Assembly (NCBI GenBank): GCA_041743835.1
Contig: JBGTLW010000368.1
Location: 1-23,055, forward strand
Direction of reading: 5' to 3'
DNA: 23,055 nt
Source of the DNA: JBGTLW01 sp041743835
Lineage (GTDB): Bacteria; Planctomycetota; Phycisphaerae; Phycisphaerales; Phycisphaeraceae
The notes beneath the pieces were generated by a model that ran no database searches, had not been told where the DNA came from, and was given only the letters and a program-made list of their open reading frames with translations. Positions 6,953-14,384 of the stretch are shown here, one piece after another. Made by a program: the position numbers and the translations under genes. Each line of letters starts with the position of its first letter. Position 1 is the stretch's first letter.

Positions 6953-7981
6953 TTACCTCCCGAAGATCATGAGTGTGCGTTGGATGGACCAGAATGCGCC
7001 GCACGCACCGACGGCATAACCTGGCGAGCGTGCTACGAGCACGGGCCAGCGGACTTCGAGCACCGCGAAGGATCGGATCAGGGCAAGGATGACCGCGACG
7101 AAAGACAGTTGCCCCAGTTCCACGCCTACGTTGAACCACAGCAAGGCCTGGGGGATCGCGGCCCTGGCCATGCCGGTGGTGCTCAAACCGCTGGCGAATC
7201 CGAAGCCGTGCAGCAGACCGAAGGCGAACGCCACGACCCACGGGTGACGGATCGTAAAGCTCGTCTCGCCGCGCCAAACGCGGACGATCTCCGGCCCGAG
7301 GAACAGGATGCTCAGCGCGATGGCGGCGTTGAGCGGCGCGACCGGCGCGCTGGCGTATCCCAGCGTGGCGATCGCCAGCGTGATGCTGTGGGCGATCGTG
7401 AACGCGGTTATCGTTTTGAGCAGCATCGACCGTTGCCGGACGATCAACAGCAGCCCGAGAACAAACAGCAAGTGATCGACGCCCAGGAGGATGTGCTCTA
7501 ATCCCATGCGGACATACACCACGGCCAGTTGCCAGGCACCCTGCCGGGCCGGGATGACGGCCGCCGGTTCCATTGCCGTGAGCCGCTTGACCCACGAAGC
7601 ACCATCGGCGAACTCGATCCGCACCAGCGCGTCGGTCATCGTGCCGCGCAGGCCGGCGATGGTGATGCTCTGACCGCGCAGGGGTTCGGTGGTCCGGATG
7701 CGCCACTTCTGCACCGCCGCATCATTTGAGCGTACCGAAGTAATGTCGGTCGTAGGCTCAACCTGACCGGAAAACTCCGGCCAAAGCGACAGCCGCAGAT
7801 CGCCACGCATCGGCGTCTTCCACATCACGGCAAACTCGCCCGCCGAGCGCTCCCGCAACTCCAGGTAAGCCGGGCGTAATTCATGTGCCAATGCTTGAAC
7901 ACCCGCCAACAGCGTGGCCGCGCAGCCCAGTAGCAGCGGAAGCAGCAACGTCACGCGGAGTTGGGGCGAGGGCTTGTTCAT
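6953..7981 (-). CDS. HupE/UreJ-family protein with periplasmic N-terminal domain
   Basis: The 342-residue product starts at ATG 7981, overlapping the PPIase stop (ATGA). A signal peptide ends near LAH (31-33). Residues 33-145 form a soluble beta-rich domain (HELRPAYLELRER..., MWKTPMRGDLRLSLWP). From about 150 there is a HupE-type membrane domain with MGLEHILLGVDHLLFVLGLL (EH 162-163, DH 169-170), FTIAHSITL (195-203) and FGLLHGFGFASGL (254-266). This two-part architecture is a known HupE/UreJ subtype, often seen beside a PpiC-like isomerase, as here (from memory). It probably carries a metal ion across the inner membrane, with the N-terminal domain acting as a periplasmic binding or docking part. 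The substrate is not established. Confidence 0.85.
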   Translation of the reverse strand: MNKPSPQLRVTLLLPLLLGCAATLLAGVQALAHELRPAYLELRERSAGEFAVMWKTPMRGDLRLSLWPEFSGQVEPTTDITSVRSNDAAVQKWRIRTTEPLRGQSITIAGLRGTMTDALVRIEFADGASWVKRLTAMEPAAVIPARQGAWQLAVVYVRMGLEHILLGVDHLLFVLGLLLIVRQRSMLLKTITAFTIAHSITLAIATLGYASAPVAPLNAAIALSILFLGPEIVRVWRGETSFTIRHPWVVAFAFGLLHGFGFASGLSTTGMARAAIPQALLWFNVGVELGQLSFVAVILALIRSFAVLEVRWPVLVARSPGYAVGACGAFWSIQRTLMIFGR

Positions 7982-8871
7982 GGCAACGCACCACCAGCTT
8001 GCCCCAACACCAGCGGGCCAAGCTGGTCCCCGATCAGCGGCTTGAGGTTTTCATCCACAACCACATTGTACTTCTTTAGGAGCTCCGCGAAGTAAAGCCG
8101 ATCGGCGATCTGTTGCTGCTCAATGTACCACGCTTCAAGTATGCGCTCCCGCACCGTCTCGAAAGCCAAATGGTCACCCATTTCCCGCCGCGTCACGTTG
8201 ACCAGATGTGTGCCGTAGCTCGAATCGATCGGGCCATGCCACCGGTTTGGCTCCAGCTCGATGAGCCGCTGGGCGAAGGCCTCGCCGAGCACGCGGCCGA
8301 TCGTCGCCTGATCCTCGTCGGCGAACTCCAGGGGCAGCAGGGTGCGATCACCCAGCACGCTCAGGTCGTCCGTTGGCGTTAGCGCCTCTAAGGCCGTGGC
8401 CGCCCGTGCCGTGGCCTGCTCCCCGCCGAAGAACACCTGCCGAAACCACAAACGAGGCGACGCCGCGAAGCGCTCGGGATGAGCCCGGTAGTACGCGAGC
8501 AGCACGTCATCGCCCGGTTCGGCGGACCGGGCAATATCCTGTACGAAGAACTGCATCTTCTGTGCCAGCCGACGACGGATGAGCGTGTCGTTCTCATCCA
8601 TACCCAGCGCCACCGCCTCACACGCCAGCAACAGTTCTTTGACGTAGTCGGCGATCAGGCCGCGTAGCTCCGAGTCGCTGGGAGGGCGTTGCCGCTGCCG
8701 GGTCCAACTCTCTGCAAGCCAGGCGACGTCCTGGGCCGTGATACGCACGACACCATCGGCCGATGTGCCGTGGGTATCCGCGTCTCGTGCTATCCACGCG
8801 TGCGCCACGAACAGCGCGATGCCTAACGCCAGAAAATGCAGGAGTGGTTCGCGGAGTATTTCCCGGGTCAT
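7978..8871 (-). CDS. Membrane-anchored PpiC/SurA-like peptidyl-prolyl isomerase
   Basis: The 297-residue product starts at ATG 8871, with GGCGGA about 6 bp upstream. A TTG six codons earlier is possible but has no ribosome-binding site. A single N-terminal membrane anchor (10-28, LLHFLALGIALFVAHAWIA) is followed by a helical SurA_N-like region (LRGLIADYVKELLLACEAVALGMDEND) and a parvulin-like region (YYRAHPERFAASPRLWFRQVFFGG ... GPIDSSYGTHLVNVTRRE). It should sit in the periplasm and catalyse prolyl isomerisation or act as a chaperone for exported proteins. The catalytic residues are not fully obvious by eye, so a pure chaperone role is possible. The partner could be the two-part HupE encoded in overlap, or the beta-barrels and sulfatase of the cluster. 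Confidence 0.82.
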   Translation of the reverse strand: MTREILREPLLHFLALGIALFVAHAWIARDADTHGTSADGVVRITAQDVAWLAESWTRQRQRPPSDSELRGLIADYVKELLLACEAVALGMDENDTLIRRRLAQKMQFFVQDIARSAEPGDDVLLAYYRAHPERFAASPRLWFRQVFFGGEQATARAATALEALTPTDDLSVLGDRTLLPLEFADEDQATIGRVLGEAFAQRLIELEPNRWHGPIDSSYGTHLVNVTRREMGDHLAFETVRERILEAWYIEQQQIADRLYFAELLKKYNVVVDENLKPLIGDQLGPLVLGQAGGALP

Positions 8872-8907
8872 TGCATTTCCGCCGGACAAGGCATGTATCG
8901 TTCGGGG

Positions 8908-9016
8908 TTACTTCGGGAACAAAAGCGTAATCTGCAAACGCACGCCCCACTCCGGGCCGTCGTCCTGTGACTTGGCAGAACAGCGCCCGCCCGTCGCGAG
9001 GCAGACCGCTTGATGT
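8908..9016 (-). pseudogene. Remnant 3' end of a second neuromedin-U-type outer-membrane gene
   Basis: The minus strand here reads HQAVCLATGGRC, SAKSQDDGPEWGV and RLQITLLFPK, then TAA at 8908-8910. It aligns without gaps to the last 33 or so residues of the intact gene at 12807-13631 (GQPVSLSLGGRH, YAETPDDGPEWGL, RFQITFLFPK). An in-frame TGA lies just before the homology starts, and no initiation codon precedes it. This is the leftover tail of a paralogue deleted from between the sulfatase and PPIase genes. The differences along the copy suggest an old paralogue, not a recent duplicate. Confidence 0.8.
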
Positions 9017-9032
9017 CAGTGGTCTGCCTCGC
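8996..9032 (-). terminator. 12-bp perfect hairpin after the arylsulfatase gene
   Basis: GCGAGGCAGACC (8996-9007) pairs perfectly with GGTCTGCCTCGC (9021-9032) around a 13-nt loop, 17 bp beyond the sulfatase stop. There is no U-run, so it may be a pause, an mRNA-stabilising 3' stem or an attenuator and not a full terminator. One arm overlaps the decayed outer-membrane gene. Confidence 0.45.
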
Positions 9033-9048
9033 CCACTGCAGTATCTGA

Positions 9049-11427
9049 CTATTCTCTCAATTCCACGGTGACCTTATTAATTTTGCCGGTGAACTTCGTT
9101 TCCTCTGGACCGTAGCCGATGCCCTTGGCGACCGGGGTCTGGTTGTCGAGACCGACGTCGGCGGTCTCATCGGCGGAGAAGATGTTCGCCTGGGTCTTTT
9201 CGATCCGGCCTTCGGCTACTTTCTTTCCGTTCACGGAGAGAGTGGCCACACCGCCCTTGCCCACGCCGCCTCCATCATATTCGAAGTCCAGCACGATGAT
9301 TGCCTTGCCCGCCGGCAGCGGATCGGCGCTTTCGACGAGGAAGCGCTCAAGGCCAAGGAAGTTGTATTCGTAGGCCGGCTTGCCCTCCCGCATGTGCAAC
9401 GACCATCCGCCGTAGCGGCTGCCTTGGACGAGAATCGCTCCCTTGGCACCGCCTTCCGGGATTTCCACTTCAGCGGTGAGCTTTAGCGAACGGTTCTTTA
9501 CGTTTATGAAGGTGTTCTCCAACATGCCGTCCATACCCTCGTAGAGGGTAAGCGATTTGCGGTCGCCGATGAGATCAGGTCGGCCCGCGAGCGCTGGATT
9601 CATCCGCTCGATGGTGCGGTCATCGATGGGCAACACGTGGTATTTCGCCGCCTCGGTTAAGAACAGGGCCTTCATGTTCTCGAGTTTGTCGGGGTGTTCT
9701 GCGGAAAGGTCTTTCGCAAGACTGAAGTCCTCCTTGATGTGATAGAGTTCCCATACATCGTCCTGGAGCGGCCTCTGCTTGCCGGTTTGCCACGGGGCGC
9801 GGTGGATGGTGCGTGCGAACCAACCGTCGCGGTAGATGGCGCGGTTGCCGAACATCTCGAAATATTGGGTGTGGTGGCGCTCGGCCGCGTCTGCGTCGTT
9901 GAACGTATAGAGAAGGCTGGTTCCCTCGATCGGGACTTGCGGGGTGCCGTTGACGACGGTCGGCTCGGGCAGGGTGGCGGCTTCGAGCACGGTCGGCGCG
10001 ACGTCGATCACGTGGCCGAACTGGCTGCGCAGACCGCCGCCTTCCTTGATCCCATTGGGCCAGTGGACGACCATGCCGTTGCGGGTTCCGCCAAAGTCGG
10101 ACGCCACCTGCTTGGTCCACTTGAAGGGAGAATCGAAGGCAACCGCCCAACCGGCTGACATGTGCGGAAAGGTTTCCGGGCTGCCCCACTTGTCAATCAG
10201 CGGAAGCAGATCCTCGACCTTTTCCTGGACGCCGTTGAAATAGGTCATCTCATTGAACATGCCGACCATGCCGCCTTCGGCGCTGGTTCCGTTGTCGCCG
10301 GCGATGTAGAAGATGAGCGTGTTGTCCATTTCGCCGATACCTTCGACCGCACTGATGAGGCGGCCGATGTTGTGGTCGGTGTGAGCGACGAAGCCAGCGA
10401 AGACCTCAGCCTGACGGCGAAAGAGCGTCTTGTGGCCCTCGGGCAACTCGTCCCACGCGGAAATGTCTTCCGGACGCGGTGGCAACTGGGTGTTTGCCGG
10501 GATGATCCCGGCTTTCTTCTGGCGCTCGAAGGAAGCCTGACGGACCGCATCCCAGCCGTCGTCGAATTTTCCGTGGAACTTCTCGATCCACTCTTTGGGT
10601 ACATGGTGCGGCGCGTGCACGGCACCGGTGGCGAAGTACATGAAGAAGGGCTTGTCCGGTGTCATCGACTGCTGCGCCTTCATCCAATTGATCGCCTGGT
10701 CGGTCATGTCTTCGGTGAAGTGGTAATCTTCCTTCTTCGGCGGATTGATGCGCTTGAGGCCATCGAAGATCAGGGGCGACCACTGGTCGGTTTCACCACC
10801 GATGAAGCCGTAGAACTTGTCGAAACCCTGACGAATGGGCCAGCGGTCGAATGGACCCGAGATGCTGGTTTCCCATGCGGCGGTCTCGTGCCATTTGCCG
10901 AAGGCGCTGGTGCTGTATCCGTTGAGTCGCAGCATCTCCGCAAGCGGTGCGACTCGGTTGGGGATGGCACCGGTGTTGCCGGGATAGGCCGTGGAACTCT
11001 CCATGATCGATCCGGCGTTGGCTGTGTGGTGGTTGCGGCCGCTCTTGAGCGCGACGCGGGTGGGCGAGCACAACGCGGTGGTGTGGAAGTTGTTGTAGCG
11101 CAGCCCGCCCTTGGCGAGTTTGTCGAATGTCGGCGTGGGAATCGGGCCACCAAACGTCGAGGTCGCGCCGAAGCCCAGGTCATCGATCAGGATGATGATG
11201 ACATTGGGCGCTTTCTTCGGAGCGGTGACCTGGAATCGGGCCGGCGGCTGGGTGTCGCGGACATCCAGTTCCGTATACATCATCGGAACCGGCTCGCTGA
11301 TTGGCAGTACCGTGCGGTCCAGAGCGACCGGCGCCGTACCATCGGACTGTGCGTGTGTTGTCATTGGAGCACCAAGTGCTGCAACGACTGCGATGACGGC
11401 TGCAATGATCATGGATCTTCTCATCAT
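9049..11427 (-). CDS. Exported arylsulfatase (family S1, about 790 residues)
   Basis: The 792-residue product starts at ATG 11427, with AAGGAG 6 bp upstream. A signal peptide ends at THA (24-26). The sulfatase signature LCSPTRVALKSGRNHH has the formylglycine Cys120 in C-x-P-x-R. Metal-binding Asp82-Asp83 lie in ILIDDLGFG, and the later Asp-Asn pair is in YIAGDNGTSAEGG. Other hallmarks are GKWHE and the catalytic-His region GAVHAPHH. Size and pattern match the large AtsD-like S1 arylsulfatases. The final 170 residues form a beta-rich C-terminal domain. It hydrolyses sulfate esters in the periplasm or outside the cell after its Cys is converted to formylglycine. The FGE gene overlaps its start, so the pair is translationally coupled. 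The natural substrate cannot be told from the sequence. Confidence 0.93.
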   Translation of the reverse strand: MMRRSMIIAAVIAVVAALGAPMTTHAQSDGTAPVALDRTVLPISEPVPMMYTELDVRDTQPPARFQVTAPKKAPNVIIILIDDLGFGATSTFGGPIPTPTFDKLAKGGLRYNNFHTTALCSPTRVALKSGRNHHTANAGSIMESSTAYPGNTGAIPNRVAPLAEMLRLNGYSTSAFGKWHETAAWETSISGPFDRWPIRQGFDKFYGFIGGETDQWSPLIFDGLKRINPPKKEDYHFTEDMTDQAINWMKAQQSMTPDKPFFMYFATGAVHAPHHVPKEWIEKFHGKFDDGWDAVRQASFERQKKAGIIPANTQLPPRPEDISAWDELPEGHKTLFRRQAEVFAGFVAHTDHNIGRLISAVEGIGEMDNTLIFYIAGDNGTSAEGGMVGMFNEMTYFNGVQEKVEDLLPLIDKWGSPETFPHMSAGWAVAFDSPFKWTKQVASDFGGTRNGMVVHWPNGIKEGGGLRSQFGHVIDVAPTVLEAATLPEPTVVNGTPQVPIEGTSLLYTFNDADAAERHHTQYFEMFGNRAIYRDGWFARTIHRAPWQTGKQRPLQDDVWELYHIKEDFSLAKDLSAEHPDKLENMKALFLTEAAKYHVLPIDDRTIERMNPALAGRPDLIGDRKSLTLYEGMDGMLENTFINVKNRSLKLTAEVEIPEGGAKGAILVQGSRYGGWSLHMREGKPAYEYNFLGLERFLVESADPLPAGKAIIVLDFEYDGGGVGKGGVATLSVNGKKVAEGRIEKTQANIFSADETADVGLDNQTPVAKGIGYGPEETKFTGKINKVTVELRE

Positions 11428-12659
11428 TCTGACTCCTTTGTGTTAATAGGAACGGTCTCAGTTTCTTCGATGGCGGGCCGGGCATTCATGACGCAGCGGA
11501 ATCCGGTGTGGTTGATTCCCGTATCCGGGGATGACGCCATCCGCGCGCTGGGGCGGTAGCTGGCGCAGTACGAATCGTTGCAAAGGAACGACCCGCCGCG
11601 GATGACCCGGACTACTGGCTCGTAAGGGTTTCGTGGATCGAACGAGCGGGATGGACCTTTAGGATTATTTGCGATGCCCGTCGGGCCGAGCTCTCGGCTC
11701 CGCTTGGCATAGGTGTCCTGCTGATACAAGTCACTGCACCACTCCCAGACGTTGCCCGCCATGTCGTACAGGCCGTAATTATTAGGCGGGAAGGATCTCA
11801 CCGGAGCAATGCCTGCGAAACCATCCTCGGCTGTATTGCGATGAGGAAACTTGCCTTGCCAGGTATTGGCTTTTGTAGCATCAACGGGTTCATCGCCCCA
11901 GACATTGACATTACCGTCAAGGCCACCGCGCGCTGCGAATTCCCATTCCGCTTCCGTGGGAAGCCGCTTACCTGCCCACGCGCAATACGCCAGAGCATCT
12001 TCGTATGCGATATGGACGACCGGATGATGTTCACGGCCTTTAATTGTCGAGGCCGGCCCCTCGGGATGCTTCCAACAAGCTCCGTCCACCCACATCCACC
12101 ACTGAGCATAGTCGCGCAGATCGACCGCATGAGCGGGTGGCGTGAATACAACAGAACCGGGCATCAGATCCTCATCCGCCGGCTTTGGCGTGCCGGGGGG
12201 GACCTGCTTCTTCATCTCCTCCCAATCGATCTGGCGCTCCGCGACCGTCTTGTAGCCCGTTGCTAGAACGAAAACGCTGAACTGCGCATTGGTTACCTCG
12301 GTCGCATCCATCCAGAAGCCGTCAACGCGGACACGATGAACGGGCGATTCGTCGGTACGAGCGAGTGAGTCGGTCGATCCCATGGTGAACTCACCCCCAG
12401 GAATCCACACCATTCCGGCTGTGTCAGGCAAAACGACACCCCCCTCGCCCACTTCCTGCGTCGCGCCCGGCAAAGCTGATGCAGTTGAGCCCCTGATCGC
12501 CATGGCACTTAACTCGCTGCCACCGCAACAAGCCCGGTTCTCCGCGGCGACCCCCGATGAGGGGTCAGAATCCAGCAACCCCCGTGCCCCGAAAATAGCG
12601 CCGCCCGTTAACACAACAAGGACGAGACAAAACAGCGGATTCCTTATCAGCTTTCTCAT
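11424..12659 (-). CDS. Formylglycine-generating enzyme (SUMF1/FGE), membrane-anchored
   Basis: The product is 411 residues from ATG 12659; an upstream in-frame ATG (12722) would add 21 residues before the membrane segment and is less likely. Residues 8-25 are an N-terminal anchor or uncleaved signal. The FGE-sulfatase domain spans about 80-395: MVWIPGGEFTMGS (83-95), EVTNAQFSVFV, PVVHIAYEDALAYCAWAGKRLPTEAEWEFAARGG, YGLYDMAGNVWEWCSD, and the catalytic RGGSFLCNDSYCASYRPSAR with Cys360 and Cys365. In known FGEs these two cysteines bind copper and the enzyme uses O2 to oxidise the sulfatase Cys to formylglycine. The anchor puts the reaction on the periplasmic face, which requires the sulfatase to be unfolded during export. 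Its TGA overlaps the sulfatase ATG. Confidence 0.93.
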   Translation of the reverse strand: MRKLIRNPLFCLVLVVLTGGAIFGARGLLDSDPSSGVAAENRACCGGSELSAMAIRGSTASALPGATQEVGEGGVVLPDTAGMVWIPGGEFTMGSTDSLARTDESPVHRVRVDGFWMDATEVTNAQFSVFVLATGYKTVAERQIDWEEMKKQVPPGTPKPADEDLMPGSVVFTPPAHAVDLRDYAQWWMWVDGACWKHPEGPASTIKGREHHPVVHIAYEDALAYCAWAGKRLPTEAEWEFAARGGLDGNVNVWGDEPVDATKANTWQGKFPHRNTAEDGFAGIAPVRSFPPNNYGLYDMAGNVWEWCSDLYQQDTYAKRSRELGPTGIANNPKGPSRSFDPRNPYEPVVRVIRGGSFLCNDSYCASYRPSARMASSPDTGINHTGFRCVMNARPAIEETETVPINTKESE

Positions 12660-12806
12660 GGATTCGGGGCGCCTCGTCTCATCGGTGACAACGAATCGCC
12701 AAGGCAATCCATCGGCTTCCATTTCAAGAAATACCTTGCGTCACTATTTAGCATCACCGTGTCCATGGGTCTCAATCAGGCAGATGAGGATAATAGATGT
12801 TGCATA

Positions 12807-13631
12807 TCACTTGGGGAAAAGAAAAGTGATTTGAAATCGCAGGCCCCACTCCGGGCCGTCGTCCGGGGTCTCCGCGTAGTGGCGGCCGCCCAGCGACAGG
12901 CTCACCGGCTGGCCGTCAAAGCTCATGAGCTGACTAACGACCAGATTGATCGGCACCGTCCATTGGCTATCCGTCCAGTCGTAGGTCGATTCAGTGTTTA
13001 GTGTGATGGTGGTAGCGGTAGGAAAAGTGTATGCGACAAAGGGCTGGACGAACGTGGCATTGACCTCGTCACGGTCATCGTCTCCGGCAAACGACCAGAT
13101 GTGGTTGGCGACGATGCCATAGGTCCACGGGCCGTCCTGAACCAATACCACGCCGGTCGGGCCGGCGCCCCACTTCTCTCCGCCGAGGGTGTCATCGGTC
13201 GCGGTGGGCAGCAGAAACACGGGGCCCGCGCCCCAGATGAGCTTGCTGTCCTTCGGCGAAAGGAAGAAGCTCTGCGTGATGTCGCCCAAGCCAAACTCGT
13301 CATCCGATAGTGCCGTCGGGGCTTCCTGGTAAATCAGCGGCAGGATCGTTCGGCTGATGACATTCCACTCCTCGTTGAAGGAGAAGGGGATGACCGGCTG
13401 GACGTTGAGGGTTATCCGGCTCGCATGTTCTGGGCCGTAGTCCTCGTCGTAGTTGAATTGGATCGGCAGACTGATGAGATCCGCGATGGGGTTTGCCAGT
13501 TTCTTGGCGAGGTCGGCACCGCTGGCTGGCGCGTCGCCTGAAGCTGATGCCCCCTGCGCCGCCGCCAGAGGCGCAAGGCAGGCCGTGCCCGTGAACAAAG
13601 CGTACGTTAGAAGGTCAAAGATACGCTTCAT
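12807..13631 (-). CDS. Neuromedin-U/MetA-type outer-membrane beta-barrel protein
   Basis: The 274-residue product starts at ATG 13631, with AAGGA 7 bp upstream; upstream codons of this frame are not signal-like. A signal peptide ends near AAAQ (23-26). The rest is alternating-residue beta-strands typical of a 12-14-strand barrel: LISLPIQFNYDEDYG, RITLNVQPVIPFS, FGLGDITQSFFLSP, WGAGPVFLLPTAT, and GPEWGLRFQITFLFPK with a C-terminal aromatic strand end. It belongs to the group often annotated neuromedin U or transporter (PF13557-like, phenol-degradation MetA type). It probably admits substrate or releases product across the outer membrane. A remnant of a second copy lies at 8908-9016. The FGE gene follows after 147 bp. 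Confidence 0.8.
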   Translation of the reverse strand: MKRIFDLLTYALFTGTACLAPLAAAQGASASGDAPASGADLAKKLANPIADLISLPIQFNYDEDYGPEHASRITLNVQPVIPFSFNEEWNVISRTILPLIYQEAPTALSDDEFGLGDITQSFFLSPKDSKLIWGAGPVFLLPTATDDTLGGEKWGAGPTGVVLVQDGPWTYGIVANHIWSFAGDDDRDEVNATFVQPFVAYTFPTATTITLNTESTYDWTDSQWTVPINLVVSQLMSFDGQPVSLSLGGRHYAETPDDGPEWGLRFQITFLFPK

Positions 13632-13707
13632 ACTGATTTCCTTTGTGGAGCGTTCCGCGGCAAAAAGGAAGGCGTTCGTAACGCCTTGGTGCCGAAGCAG
13701 TGTGCGA

Positions 13708-14346
13708 TCACTTCTTGGGCGTGATGCCGTGCGCCTTGTCGAGGCGTTTGACCATCTCGCTGGACCAGAAGTCCATCGCCTGCTTGGCGTGGCCCCAGGC
13801 TTCGAGGCCCTCGGCCAGGGCCAAGCGGTCGCCGGGCCGGGTGTGCATGAACGCGAACTGCCGCTGACCGCTCTGCGCATCGATGCCCTCGACCTCGACC
13901 GACGCACCACCCAAACCCATCCCCGCGAGTTTGGTCGCCGGATGGATATTGAGCGCTGGCTCGGTCTTCTTCAGGTCGGTGATCGCAATCCGAAGGCGAG
14001 TCACACCCGGCGCGGGCTCGGTCACGACGGTGTAGTTCACCGACAGTTCTTTGACCATCTGGGCGTGGAAATAGTCGGTGAGCTTCTTGATCGTATCGGG
14101 GTTGATCGCGACGCCTTTGGCGTTGGGCGCGAAGTGCACACCGATCGGATCGACGATGAACTTGTCAAGCTTCCCCGCGTCGAAGCCCGGGGCGCGGTAG
14201 ACCGTCATGCCGCTGACGCTCGGCTCCGGCTTCAACTGTGAGTAATCGCCGAGGAACCCCGAGTGGCTGGCGCGGCTCATCGAACAGCCACCCAGTAGAG
14301 GCATCGCGGCAAGGATAACAACGGCAAGAGCAACAGCGCGATTCAT
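13708..14346 (-). CDS. DUF3313-type lipoprotein
   Basis: The 212-residue product starts at ATG 14346, with GGGAGC 7 bp upstream. The lipoprotein signal ends in LLGGC (Cys21). The pattern SGFLGDYSQLKPEPS (29-43), VDPIGVHFAPNAKG, a helical LTDYFHAQMVKELS segment and RLRIAITDLKKTEP matches what I know of DUF3313, a family of small envelope lipoproteins with no assigned activity. It is expected at the inner face of the outer membrane. It lies 76 bp before the neuromedin-U-type gene and 38 bp after the upstream beta-barrel gene. A structural or sorting partner for either barrel is plausible. Confidence 0.78.
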   Translation of the reverse strand: MNRAVALAVVILAAMPLLGGCSMSRASHSGFLGDYSQLKPEPSVSGMTVYRAPGFDAGKLDKFIVDPIGVHFAPNAKGVAINPDTIKKLTDYFHAQMVKELSVNYTVVTEPAPGVTRLRIAITDLKKTEPALNIHPATKLAGMGLGGASVEVEGIDAQSGQRQFAFMHTRPGDRLALAEGLEAWGHAKQAMDFWSSEMVKRLDKAHGITPKK

Positions 14347-14384
14347 GGGTCAGCTCCCTGAAGTAAGGTGTGAGTATATCAGTT

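Noticed and set aside
6305..7501. 398-codon + strand frame across the HupE genes
   Set aside because: Arg/Pro/Gly-rich composition with no family resemblance; the minus strand carries well-defined HupE sequences.
10162..11559. 465-codon open frame on the + strand
   Set aside because: It is fully antisense to the arylsulfatase and FGE end, which have clear motifs. Long antisense frames are expected in GC-rich coding DNA.
12660..12806. Possible separate promoter for FGE (TTGAGA ... TAAATA)
   Set aside because: The spacer is about 19 bp and the -10 is poor, so it is not strong enough to list as a feature.
13453..14241. 262-codon + strand frame
   Set aside because: Antisense to the DUF3313 and neuromedin-U-type genes, both of which have proper signals and ribosome-binding sites.
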